NCBI GenBank assembly: GCA_030789695.1
Contig: CM061142.1
Span: forward strand, 153,285,266-153,349,265
Direction: 5' to 3'
DNA length: 64,000 nucleotides
DNA from: Scilla litardierei
Taxonomy: Eukaryota; Streptophyta; Magnoliopsida; Asparagales; Asparagaceae
Made by a program: the position numbers and the translations under genes. This document shows positions 22,877 to 33,688 of the stretch, one piece after another. The first letter of the stretch is position 1, and every line of letters starts with the position of its first letter. The notes under the pieces are model-generated. The model was not told where the DNA came from, made no database searches, and saw nothing but the letters and a program-made list of their open reading frames with translations.

Positions 22877-23779
22877 GAGGTCGTGCGACTTCAGGGAGTC
22901 CCCGTGAGCATCGTGTCGGACAGGGACACGAGGTTCACATCTCAGTTCTGGCAGAGTTTGCAGAAGAGTTTGGGTACGCGTCTGAGTTTCAGCACAGCGT
23001 ACCATCCGCAGACGGATGGCCAGTCCGAGAGGATAATTCAGATCTTGGAGGACATGCTGAGGGCGTGCATGTTGGATTTCAAGGGTTTGTGGGAGGACCA
23101 CCTAATCTTGGTGGAGTTCTCTTACAACAACAGCTACCAGGCGTCTATTGGCATGGTGCCTTTCGCCGCTTTGTATGGGAGGAAATGTCGATCGCCATTG
23201 AGTTGGGATGACATTGGCGATCGGGAGCTGTTGGGGCCTGAGATGATTGTGGAGGCCGTGGATGTTGTCAGAAATATTCGGGGGAGGTTGAGGATTGCTC
23301 AGGACCGTTTTAAGTATTGGGCGGATGCTAAACGTCGTCCTTTGGAGTTTTAGCCGGGCGATCATGTGTTTCTGAGGATTTCCCCGAATCGTGGAGTGAT
23401 TCGCTTTGGGAAGCGAGGGAAGTTGAGCCCGCGATACATTGGACCGTTTGATATTCTAGAGAGAGTTGGCGAGGTAGCTTATCGCTTAGCCTTATCGCCA
23501 TATTTGGAAGGAGTTCACGAAGTTTTCCATGTGTCGCAGCTTCATCGATACATTAGCGATCCATCTCATGCTGTGGATTTCTCGGAGATTACCGCTCGCC
23601 CAGATTTGACGTATGACCAGCAGCCAGTGCAGATTCTGGACAGGCATCAGAAGTCACTTCGGAACAAGGTTGTCAATCCTGTGAGGGTGATGTAACGACA
23701 CGGCTCGCCTGGAGAGTCTACTTGGGAGAGAGAAGATGAGATGCGAGAGCGCTACCCACTTTTGTTCCCGGACACGTGA
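22877..23779 (+). pseudogene. Element D integrase C-terminal half and chromodomain-like tail
   Basis: Contains the second catalytic Asp ([15 protein letters not shown]), the Glu region ([19 protein letters not shown]), the [22 protein letters not shown] module, and a C-terminal chromodomain-like segment (PVQILDRHQKSLRNKVV ... ESTWEREDEMRERYP) ending at 23779. A chromodomain here is the hallmark of chromoviruses and is thought to steer integration to heterochromatin. Lesions: TAG near 23352 and a stop in place of Trp near 23693, both inside otherwise conserved blocks. Confidence 0.85.
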
Positions 23780-23808
23780 GTGTTGGGAATTCCGAGGACG
23801 GAATTTTT

Positions 23809-23824
23809 CTTAAGTTGGGGAGGA
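23809..23824 (+). other. Element D polypurine tract
   Basis: CTTAAGTTGGGGAGGA immediately precedes the 3' LTR; G has the exact complement at 48337-48352. Confidence 0.85.
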
Positions 23825-23854
23825 TGTAACGACTGGTTTTTCATGTATGGATTT

Positions 23855-23860
<6 letters not shown>

Positions 23861-23926
<66 letters not shown>
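23861..23926. repeat. (AT)n microsatellite, about 33 units, in the D 3' LTR
   Basis: Uninterrupted AT run; the same place in the 5' LTR (about 16586-16605) has only about 10 units. This is expansion since insertion. Confidence 0.9.
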
Positions 23927-23928
<2 letters not shown>

Positions 23929-25871
23929 TTGCTTCTCCTTGATTGTGATTTCCATTTCCGTCTCCGTAGTTTTCATTTTCGTTCGTTTCGTCTTGATTCT
24001 CTAGATTCTTCCGTCGGTCGGCGTGTTTGAAGTGAGTCATTCGTGACGGGCTTCATAACGTCGATATCTCAGAGTTAGAACGAGCCTAGGAGACTTAGGA
24101 AACCATCCCGGAGCTTCGCGCTCCATTTCGGAACTTTCAGTGCACATTAGCCAGTATAAGAAGGGGCACCGACCAACTAGATGACGATCCAGTCGGTCGG
24201 AAAACCTTCATGAACCGACTAGCGGGCTTGAAAAATTATTCAGGAGTTACTGTTTATCGTTAGTCGGTCTAAGAATGTTGGTCGACCGACTAGGTTGCAA
24301 ACTAGTCGGTCAGCAATGCTTCTTTAACCGACTAACTCTTTAATTATTTTGACACTAGTTACTGTTTACTCTTAGTCGGTCCAAGAACGTTCGTCGACCG
24401 ACTAGTTCCCAAACTAGTCGGTCAGTAGTTGTTCTTTGACTGACTAAATCTAAATCCTAATTTTCGTCAGGGGTTACTGTTTACACTTAGTCGGTCTGTG
24501 TTGGTCAACCGACCGACTAGTTCCCAAACTAGTCGATCAGTGGTTGCTCTTTGACCGACTAAACAGTACATGAAACCCTAGTTTTTCCCTAGCCGCCACC
24601 AAACTCTATAAATACCCCCTCCAAACGTTTTCTTCTTCTTCCTCATGACCTAAAACCCTAATTTCTCCCCCATTGAGCCCCCATCTTCCTCAAACCATTA
24701 ATCTTTCATCCCAAGCTCATCCTCCATCATCCAAACCCTCCCTTGTCGCAACCCACCTTCCATCTTCCCCAAACCTTCATCAAACCCTCAAAATCCACAT
24801 CCAAACCTATTTCTCCAGATTTTTCCCTCATTTCCAGATCTGAGCCGGATCGTTCTTCCGTTGCCGTGGTTGCTCGGCATCGTTCCTTCGCTTCTTCACG
24901 GTAATACTCGATTCCTTTAGTTTTAGCATAACCCACATTGACATTGTGAAACCCTAATAAAATGGATTATTAGATGATTAGGATTCTAATAAGAAATCAA
25001 TTTAGAATCATTGTGCTAATAATTGTTTTGCCATAACAGTGATCCATTCCGTAGTTAGCTTGTGTGACGATCTTCATTGCTCGTCAATCTCGGTATCAGG
25101 CAAGTGAAACTTGCATCTCTTGATTTGGGCCATGTCTTAGGCCATTACCTTGCTTTAGCGTAAAAGAGACTAGACGGTGAAAGGATAGCCGTCTAGACGC
25201 TATTGACCTAGCTTGACAACGAAGCTTGGTCCGTCACCTTCATCATGCTTGTATGTCACGTTTGATTTCACTTAACGGTACGCGTATTAACTGTTCATGT
25301 CATCCATGCATCCTTAACTGCTATTGCATTTTTAACTGCCATGTTTAATTTAAATTAACGGTACGCGAATATGTTCATGTCATTGCATTTTGCCTGTCAC
25401 GTTTAATTTCAATTAACGGTACGCGAATATCTGCTCATGTCATTGCATGCTTGAACACTCATCGTGATTGCGTAGCTTCGCTACATACTTGTACTATTTG
25501 TTCCGGCTAGGCACTCGTTCTGCGGGCACAACCCTAGGCCAATTATAATTCTGGCTCGTGTTCCAGAAAACGAGCTCAACACAGCCTGCGGGCAATAGGG
25601 CACTCTCTGAGTGATCCCTTGGACATGAATACAGCTTGCGGGCAATAGGGCATCCATGTGTGGGTGATCCCTTGTACTTGTACTTGTTACTTGACATTAC
25701 ATGACATAACTACCACTTGCTACCTGTACTTTACTTTACTTGTTACCACCTTACCTTACTTACCATGCACCATACTTTAACTGCTAGGTTGCTAGTTTAC
25801 CTTTCTTTCCGTTTCCTTGCACAAGTCTTTCAACTTGCTGACATGTGCCCCTTTTCTCTTTTGGGTGACAC

Positions 25872-25979
25872 ATGTTAGGGCCCGAGCCTGAGTTACTTGC
25901 TGAGGACGCGGTGTTTGCTGACGCTGAGTCAAATCCCACGTTGATCGAGGACTTCGTTGACACTGGGGATCAGTCTTAG
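25872..25979 (+). CDS. Small acidic reading frame in the D 3' LTR (35 aa)
   Basis: Copy of the 18553-18660 frame, same length, two amino-acid changes and two silent ones by eye. Begins MLGPEPE and ends FVDTGDQS. It lies downstream of pol here and would be translated only if the 3' LTR promoter is used. Confidence 0.45.
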   Translation: MLGPEPELLAEDAVFADAESNPTLIEDFVDTGDQS

Positions 25980-26323
25980 TTCCTTAGTTGGCTTCTTGTT
26001 TAGACTGCTTAGTTGTCGGTGCGTGGCACCTAGTTTGATCCTCTGTTATGTTTATGTTTGTTTGGCCTTGTTCTGGGCCTTAGACTCTTTCTTGTTAGCC
26101 TGGTGGCTTTTTCTGTGATGTTGAATATTTTGTGGACAAACTTCGAGATTGGTTATTTCATATCAGTCTCCCTTTATTATTATTGTTGTTGTTCCGTTTG
26201 CGTTTACAGGGACCTACTTATACCAGATTGACGCTTATCAGGCGTGCAGCTTCACAGCTCCACGCTTGAGCGGACATTCTCACGTCTCGTCTCCATATTA
26301 GGGAAGCGAGGCGTGACACTTGG

Positions 26324-27034
26324 TAGACTCAGGTTGCTTATTACGTTCATCAGTAGACTTCGAACGATCTTTCCGTTTCTTTCCCCCGTGTGAGGAACTT
26401 GCAACCATGTGCACTTATGCACTTGGCTTGGCAGCCGCAAGCCCCTCTTCCTCTAACTCGAGGTGCTTAGAAACATCGCTGAAGGTCTTGACTCTCATTA
26501 TGAGTGAGATGCATCTTCATTTGGTCCAACCCATTTGGTAGGGAACGTATGACTGCTTGCTCATCAGTGAGCACATGACCTGCATCCTTTAACTCTGAGA
26601 TTAGATTCGCCATATGTCGCAGATATTTCCACATGGAATGATCTGGACGTTTCTTGTATGAATCAAATCTTATAGTTAAAGAACGAAGTTTGGACACCGA
26701 TGTGCCACCAAACTTCTCCTCTAGCTTGGACCATATGTCCATGGCTAGGTCATGCTCTCGGAAGATGCGCATTATGTCATCGGCCATACTGGACAATAAC
26801 GTAATGCGAGCTATCTTGTTCTTCCGAGACCACGCATCAAAAGCTTCCTTGTCTCGTCTGTGTTGGGCCATAGTGCCCAACTCGGGTTCAATCATTACGT
26901 TCTTCAGAGTTTCGAGCACTTCTTGCTCCTCTAGAACGTATTGTATCTTGATGGACCATAGTTTATAATTATCGCCATTGAGTTTTTCACCTCTGTTTAA
27001 CTCAGCGACGATATTCTTTGAAGCGGAAGACATT
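26324..27034 (-). pseudogene. Element C gag, N-terminal part
   Basis: Minus-strand start ATG at 27034 (MSSASKNIVAELNRGEKL). I prefer it to the upstream ATG near 27081 because the copia gag N-terminus (LNGDNYKLWSIKIQYVL) follows at once. The UBN2-type gag domain includes IWSKLEEKFGGTSVSKLRSL and HVLTDEQAVIRSLP. A frameshift near 26465 then leads to a basic stretch (HGGKKRKDRSKS) that runs into the D insertion; the zinc knuckle continues at 16500. Gag would form the virus-like particle. Confidence 0.85.
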
Positions 27035-28500
27035 TTAACTTTAAAATGCTGCAAAAGACACAAAACCGAAGGTTCGATCAAAAATCATTGCATAAAATTC
27101 TTATACATAAATATCACTCCCACTTGGAATATCCCACTTGGAATGATATTATTATATTTGATAAGTTACTTTCGAAAAATATTGAAGATGTTGCTCTAGA
27201 ATCGGAAAGGTCTCTACGATTCCAATCACCATCTAGAACAACTTTCAATATTTCCCCCTCACTTATCAAACGATAGTACTCTTATAGTACTTCGCAGTGG
27301 AAAAGCATTTTTTGAAAACGTATTTTTCAAAAGTAAATGCGATATTTCAACTTAGTACCCTTATGATACTAGCGAAATATACGGCAATCCCTGACCATTT
27401 GTCGGGATTAAGCCGTAGCCGTGCCAAGGCCGGATCCCCCCTTTGGGGATTTTTCTGCAAGCCATCATCGCCGGCTCCCATATGGATCCATGCGCTCCCC
27501 TTCTGTAAGGGAATTTGCCGCAGATAACTGCCGTCAGCTCCGTATGGACCGGCCATGCATGTTACATTCATGCAAGCATCCCCCCCATAAATACAGGGTC
27601 AACCGGGGCTCGACCGGGGCTCGGCACTGGCCGAGGCCGGAGCCGACAGTGGCCGGGCACTGGCCTCGGCCTGGCCCTGGCCACTGCCAGGGCCGGCCGT
27701 GGCCCTGGCCCCTGCCAGGGCTGGCCAGGCCGGCCAGGGCCTCCTGGCTCTGGTCTGGCCTCGGCCAGGCCTGACCCTGGCCATGGCCAGGGCCCCCTGG
27801 CCGGCCAGGGCCTCCTGGCTCTGGTCTGGCCTCGGCCAGGCCTGACCCTGGCCATGGCCAGGGCCCCCTGGCCGGCCAGAGCCGGCCGGCCCTGGCCGGG
27901 GCCGGCCATGGCCGGCCATGGCCCTTTGGCCATTGCCGGTCACCCCCTTGCAGGGGGTTGGCCGCACACCCCCGCCGGAGGGGTGGCCGTGGAAGTTATT
28001 GGCCGTAGCCAACCCCTCCGCATGGGGAGGGGGGATGCATTGCCTCCATAGCCCATTTGGCCATGGTGATCATGCGCCAAAATTGTCATCTTCTCCGTTG
28101 AAAATAACCACCATCGTCTTCTCCGATGAAGCACCCGTTCGTCGAGAAAACGGTTTTGCTTCAATGGCCGTGTGCCAAAAAATGAAGAGAACGCGTTTTC
28201 AAGGCCGCAAACTTCACACTCTACATGAAGAGAGTTCACATTCTCAATTGAATGGAGACTCATCATCCATGAGGAGCGCGAGTTTGGCGATATGAACGGT
28301 AAGTTCTTCCCGTCACGGAGAGTTCCTGCCATATCCATAATGACAGAAGACCCTAACGTGAAAAGAACAACTACTGCGATTCTCTCCGTCACGATGCGTT
28401 CCTACCATATCCATAATGGAAGGAGACTTATTCGTGAAAGAGACAATGCCTCGTTCATCGGTGAGACCGGGGCGACGGTTAGACCGGGGCGAACCCGTAT
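27035..28500 (-). other. Element C 5' leader, about 1.47 kb, with a GC-rich core
   Basis: Between the primer site (28501) and gag. No conserved gene: the long Pro/Gly/Arg frames in 27515-28051 are by-products of GC richness. 27594-27960 is dominated by GGCC and CCAGGG words. 28090-28500 holds duplicated words such as CTTCTCCG and CCATATCCATAATG. The leader would be transcribed ahead of gag. Confidence 0.65.
27731..27872. repeat. GC-rich tandem repeat, period 71 bp, two copies
   Basis: A block starting CGGCCAGGGCCTCCTGG at 27731 recurs at 27802 almost unchanged. It is built of GGCCATGGCC and GGCCAGG palindromes, in a region far richer in GC than the rest of the window. Confidence 0.8.
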
Positions 28501-28513
28501 GGCTCCGATACCA
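28501..28513 (-). other. Element C primer binding site (tRNA-iMet)
   Basis: The complement reads TGGTATCGGAGCC, one mismatch to the initiator tRNA-Met complement, one base from the LTR end. Confidence 0.85.
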
Positions 28514-28514
28514 A

Positions 28515-29042
28515 TGTTGGATCCTGTCAAAACAACGACATTAGGATAGAATAATAACATAGACTTACGCTTGCGTACGCGGCACCGTAGTCTCTGAACT
28601 TCACCCTCGGATTCGCCACAACGGTCGGTACTTCGTCACGGAGGATCGAAGCAGAGTTTCACCGCCTAAATCTCTATTTAGAAGAGGATTTTAATGGAAG
28701 GGAGAAGAAGAACACAAGTTGCCTTATGCAAACTTATGGCATGGTTAGATTCGTGTAAAAGGCATACCCTTGGGTCCTATTTATAGGATTTAGGGGTAGT
28801 TATTGTAGGAAATAACCAATTATAAGCTTATTAGCCTATATTAGCCCTTTTACTTATCCTCTTCTTCATTCACTTATCGAGTGCCTTTATGCACTTATAA
28901 AGTGACTTTTTCCACTTATCGAGTGGTCCTTTTCACACGAGAAAAGGTTCCCTTCGTGCACGCTTTCGTGCACGCGACATCTGAGGTCCGTATACCCTCA
29001 TACATCCCCTCATGAGTGTATTCATGTCGTCCATATCCAACA
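28515..29042 (-). repeat. Element C 5' LTR
   Basis: 528 bp, same ends and length as 12123-12650. Confidence 0.9.
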
Positions 29043-29047
29043 TTGAC

Positions 29048-29737
29048 CTCGGACTTGGCCTTCCAATATTTCTTCCCTTTACCCTTACAAATATCTTTGG
29101 TAGGTTTGGAAGGGCATTCGGTAACAACATGACCTCTTCTACTGGAATTGAAACAAATCAACTTGTTAGAATGAGAGGCAAACTTTGACGAAGATATACC
29201 TTGTTTGTCCTTGAGGAATGCCTTGAAATTCTTGAATTGCTTGGCAAGTTCGATGTAATCATCATTGCTAATATCATCTTCTTCTTCACTCGGAGTTTCT
29301 TAGTGGAACTTCTTTTTCCACTTGAATAACTCCTTCTCAACATGGAATGCAACCCCCTTTTTCTTCTCGGGCTTGGTTGGTTGAACTTCCTCCTTATGCG
29401 GAAGAAGCACTTCATGAGAAATCTCCAAAGTATGCCAAATACTGTTGGCCGATTTGCACATGGAGATGCGATCGAACTCATCCGGAGTGAGGGTGCAATG
29501 GAGTACACACATAGCCCTAGCATTGACTCTGATCGAATCCTTCTCCACTTTAGTTCTCGAGGCCGCGGGTGAAGTAGGCTCCTCAAAAGGCGACTCTATA
29601 ATATCCCAAAGGTCGTGACCCTTCAAGTAGACCATCATCTTGATCTTCCAACTTAGGTAGTTGGTTCCGTTGAAGAGCATGGGTCGAAAGGTTGAATGTC
29701 CTTCTTCATGAGACGCGGATGAGGCGTTGAATGCCAT
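29048..29737 (-). pseudogene. Element B1 gag, N-terminal part
   Basis: Minus-strand start at 29737 (MAFNASSASHEEGHSTF), copia gag N-terminus RPMLFNGTNYLSWKIKM and LTPDEFDRISMCKSANSIW. After TLEISHE the usual body of the UBN2 domain is missing (internal deletion), and the frame passes via a TAA near 29300 to ISNDDYIELAKQFKNFK. A zinc knuckle with its second Cys replaced by Ser (CFNSSRRGHVVTEC) precedes the C insertion. Gag continues at 12117. The deletion, the stop and the damaged knuckle make it non-functional. Confidence 0.8.
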
Positions 29738-29755
29738 AGTTGCAGTATGCTTTAA

Positions 29756-29773
29756 CCTCGCTCTAATTCCAAT
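29756..29773 (-). other. Element B1 degenerate primer binding site
   Basis: The complement reads TTGGAATTAGAGCGAGG next to the LTR, resembling TTGGTATCAGAGC with three mismatches, and lies about 20 bp upstream of the gag ATG. Confidence 0.6.
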
Positions 29774-31600
29774 TGTAAGGATCGCCTTACCCTTGCAATA
29801 CTAACAACACACACTAGGGGGGTGAATAGTGTAATGGCAATAAAATTGTCCAATTAAAATTTAACTTGCAAATGCGGAATTATAAATGCAAGAGGAATTA
29901 AAAGGCACAATCAATCCAAACGCAAACACAAAGTTTTACCCTAGTTCCCCAAACTTGGATACATCCAGCCACACCAATATTCACTATATTTCCACACAGA
30001 GAAGTGAATACAAATCTCACAAGGAGATACACCACAAAGAGAATTTATGCCATATACAAGGATCCAACCAATCCTACACGAGGATCAAGACTCCCACACA
30101 AAGAATCACTAACTCCCGATCAGAGAATTAGGGTTAGCCCTACACTAGGACACTAAACTCCCACAAAGAGAGTTACTCCCACAAAGAGAGTTATTCCCAC
30201 AAAGAGAATATCCTAAGTCCCACAAAGAGACAACCTCCCACAAAGGGAGAAAGATCTAATTCCCACAAAGAGAATTAGAAACACAAATACACCAAGTAAA
30301 GTAAATACTCTTACATATGCCTTGAGATGCTTACTCATGAATGGATGCAAGGCATGGAAGAGGATCTTCAAGTGTTGAGATATGCTTGAGAGCACTTGGA
30401 TGAATTCCCTTGAGCTGGACTTCAATGCATGAAGATGAATGAGAGCTCTTGAGAGGGAATTGAGGGAGTTTGTGAGTTTCTTATGGATCTCTTGAGATAT
30501 TCAATAGCATCAATAAGTATAAGAGATGGCAGCACACTCATATATATAGGAGCCCTATATCAAACCCCAAAACACAAGAAAACAGCCAAAGAAACATGCA
30601 ACGGCTAGAAACTGGGCGAAAACGACAAGAACAGTCGACTGATGATCATAAGACAGTCGACTGATCAACGGCTAGAAAATATCCAACGGCTATAATCTGA
30701 GCCAGGATAGTCGACTGATGAAGACATTACAGTCGACTGAGAACAGGACAGGTGCCTGTTAATCCTTCAGCAGGCGACTGCTGCAGGGGATGGAATAAAA
30801 CAGAGAACTGCACTCTTTCTCCAGTTAAGCACACATGCGATTGATGTCAATAATAAAGTCGATTGTCTATTAGTCAGGCGACTGTAAAACCTTAATCAGT
30901 CGTTTGCTGAATAAGATAGAGAAACAACAGAGAGATGTAGAGGTTGCACTTACGCTACGCAGGCGACTGATAACCAATCTACACACGACTGTAAATATAC
31001 AGGCGACTGTAAACTGACCAGTAGTCGACTGTGCGTAAAGCTCAAGTTTGAGTCAATTGAAAAGTTGACTTGAGTTGTGCAAATCAGGCGACTGTAGAAG
31101 GATCTACAGGCGACTGAAAATCACCCAGTCGACTGTGTTTCCCTCAGCAGGCGACTGATGGAAGCCATAGACTCCAAATGAGTCTTTGGACAAAGTGAAC
31201 CTATTGGGTTGGATTCTATGATAATCCTAAGGCTCACTAAAATGGTTAAATGCATATGCATGAATGAGTAAACCATCTAACAAGGCATTACATTAATCCT
31301 AGACTCAAAAAAGAGAGAAAGCAATAAAGTAAATTAAATGAATTACAATGCTTTCCTTAAAGTCTAAGTCTTCAATCTTGATGCCTAGATTGCTCTCCAT
31401 CATCTCCAAGCTTTGGCACTCCTTGAGTCCAAGCAATGGTCCTTCTTCACTTGATGTCCATCCTTGCACCAAGTGATTAGTCTCCAAGAAAGATGTTCTA
31501 GAAATAGAACCGAGAGACTGAAACATGAGAGTCATTAGAAACAACATAATGTTGTGATCATCATCAAAATAAGAATGGTATGAAACACCAATACTCAATA
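29774..31600 (-). repeat. Element B middle LTR (5' LTR of B1 and 3' LTR of B2)
   Basis: 1827 bp, collinear with 8395-10210 with many small differences. It has primer site and gag on its left, and a purine tract (31601-31617) with 3' internal sequence on its right, so it serves two internal regions. Confidence 0.85.
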
Positions 31601-33046
31601 ATCTCCCCCCTTTTGATGATGACACACATTATGTAAAATACACAGTATTAAAGCATAATGCTAATGAGCTCCCCCTACTTATATGCACCAATTAAACAAT
31701 GAGCTACACAAAAGTAAATACTCACTATAACAAATAAGATCATGGTGACATATAAAAGGCATGGATTACATAAACCAATTGTTAATAGACAAAATCATGC
31801 AAACATGAAAGGTTTATCTAATCCCATATATCTCTCCCCATAGATATATCTCTCCCCATATGCAAATGAATATATCTCTCCATATATATTTACATAATGC
31901 ATATATCTCTCCCCCTTGACATCGTCAAAAAGGTGGACATCAAATATATCCCCCTTTGTCATCTTAACTAAGATGTGACAATATGCAAGATAAGAAAGAT
32001 ATGTATGATACCAAATTGGAAATTTTAGTGGGTATCAATTCATTATCACATGCTCCCCCTAGATCATAGATTGGTCAACTTTTGACTTCTAGGATCTAAT
32101 GCCAATTATACAAATAATGGAGCCATGGGCCAAACGTGTATCAAAGTAATAGATATGGAAAAATCAAGCTTCAATGATACACAAAGAATATTGCCAAAAC
32201 AAATATAACATGAAACAAGTTGGCAATAAACAAGAGGTTTGGTTTGAGATCAAAAATAACCAAATGTAAATAATGATCTCAAATAACCTCCGAAATGAGA
32301 GTTGAAATATGTCTTAAAATATTTTAAACATATAACATATTAACTCCCCATATTGACATACACATGGATCACAAATGCATGCATGTCAATAAACTCCAAA
32401 GGTCCCCATTTTCATGCAAAATAAGTTTGAAAATATTTTCAAAATCATGAAACACACACAAACAATGGGTATGCTAAAAATAAACATTCAAGCACAACAC
32501 CCACGCAATATGCATATGTGTGAGGAACGTAAACATTAGGCAACCAAACCCAAGAGGAGTTTGATTTCCTAATGTAATCACAAGAGCTGATCACATCCCT
32601 AACTAGAGAGTTGATGTAGCTATCCCTCTCTTACACACTAACCTTAGTGGGAATCCATAATCTCAAGGATTTCATAGACAAGGGTTTTGCCTTTGCAAGA
32701 GGGATGGATGTGGCATGCTTAGGTGTAGAAATAAATTTCTTGGCATGCAAAGAATGAGGATTTTGCTTCTTAGAAAAAATGAAGATTTTTCATTCTTCCT
32801 CATTGCATCGTGATCTACATGCTTCTTGTTGATGTTATTGTTGTACAAGAAAGCATGGTGATTCTTCTTAGGTGTTTTAGCAATATTTCTTGTATTTGCA
32901 CCATAAGAGGAATTAGAGGTGGGTTTGGGTACCACATTTTGAATATACCCCAAACCTCCTCTATGATTTGCCGGATGTTGTTTTTCCAACAAATCGTGGA
33001 GTGAATCCCTAGAATACACAAAGCTTGTGAGCTTACGGGATTCCTC
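31601..33046 (-). mobile_element. Element B2 internal remnant with gag C-terminal fragment
   Basis: Collinear with 10211-11630. It contains the tail of the gag coiled-coil region on the minus strand (33037-32672: KLTSFVYSRDSLHDLLEKQ and a basic tail). It keeps TGCTCCCCCTAGATCATAG near 32050, lost from B1 by a deletion of about 35 bp near 10660. It is cut at 33046 by element F, so the acidic part and the gag N-terminus of B2 are gone. Confidence 0.75.
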
Positions 33047-33688
33047 TGAAAAACACCTCCCCCTTTCTGATGATGGCAAACAAGTCTGGAAAAATTGAGA
33101 GATGATATTAAAGATCAAGTCATATAGTGCATATGATTATAAACATCATACAAAGCTCCCCCTATCGATGTGCTCCCATGAAAAGTTGTGACAAGCTCCC
33201 CCTCAAGATGTGCATCTCTCCCCTTTGTGCATTATTTTTCGTATTTTTCTACTCTCCCCCTTTTGCCATTAATCGAAAAGATCACAAAAATAAATCGAAG
33301 AGGCTAAGAATGAGACATGAAACAAGTTTAGCATATCAAAGAAACAAGAAATTGATGATGATGCTCATATTAATTATTTTTCCCCACGAACTTAAAGTAT
33401 AACAAATGTCGTGATCATTGAAAGATACGGTCGAAGTAAGAAATATAACAGAAAGATGTTGTATTATGAAAGACTTTGACAACATGAATGGTACTTAGAT
33501 AATCTTATATTTTCATCTCTTATATTTTCAATTGGTATCGGAGCGGGATTCCTTTTAGACTCAAAGTCTAGTGGAATTTCGATCCTATGGCACAAATTCC
33601 GCACACATACTCATATGACACGCACAATCAAAGAGAAGGACAGTCGTATCTTAGATCACCTCTATTTGATGGTATGGACTATAGTAAT
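33047..33688 (+). mobile_element. Element F: 5' end of another copia element (LTR, primer site, first gag codons)
   Basis: 33047-33530 starts TGAAAAACACC and ends TATTTTCA, a plausible 484-bp LTR. 33532-33544 reads TTGGTATCGGAGC, a tRNA-iMet primer site on the plus strand. An ATG at 33587 opens a copia gag N-terminus containing SPLFDGMDYSN; after about 34 codons the sequence switches to fragment X. No 3' end found. Confidence 0.65.

Larger units (their letters stand above)
16554..26318 (+). mobile_element. Element D: Ty3/gypsy chromovirus (Tekay/Del type), decayed, inserted in C
   Basis: 9765 bp between CTTGG repeats. Long LTRs (2446 and 2494 bp) begin TGTAACGACTGG and end GCGTGACA. Plus-strand order is gag with two zinc knuckles, protease, RT, RNase H, integrase and a chromodomain-like C-terminus, then a purine tract; integrase after RNase H marks it as Ty3/gypsy. 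Two putative introns interrupt the coding region. At least two gag frameshifts and six or more pol lesions make it inactive. G and D' are sister copies. Confidence 0.92.
23825..26318 (+). repeat. Element D 3' LTR
   Basis: 2494 bp, collinear with the 5' LTR. Roughly 1-1.5% substitutions by eye plus an expanded AT run explain the length difference. The motif array is at 24165-24560 and the TATA box near 24608. Confidence 0.9.
12123..29042 (-). mobile_element. Element C: Ty1/copia retrotransposon with RNase H deletion, split by D
   Basis: 528-bp LTRs at 12123-12650 and 28515-29042 (TGTTGGATCC...ATATCCAACA) differ at about seven positions by eye. The primer site next to the right LTR and the purine tract next to the left LTR set the minus orientation. 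Gene order on the minus strand is a leader of about 1.47 kb, gag, [element D], zinc knuckle and protease, integrase, RT. The RNase H domain is deleted. Without D the element would be about 7.1 kb. Confidence 0.9.

Noticed and set aside
27515..28051. Long Pro/Gly/Arg open frames on both strands
   Set aside because: They are a by-product of the GGCC-rich island, where stop codons are rare; no domain and no start context.
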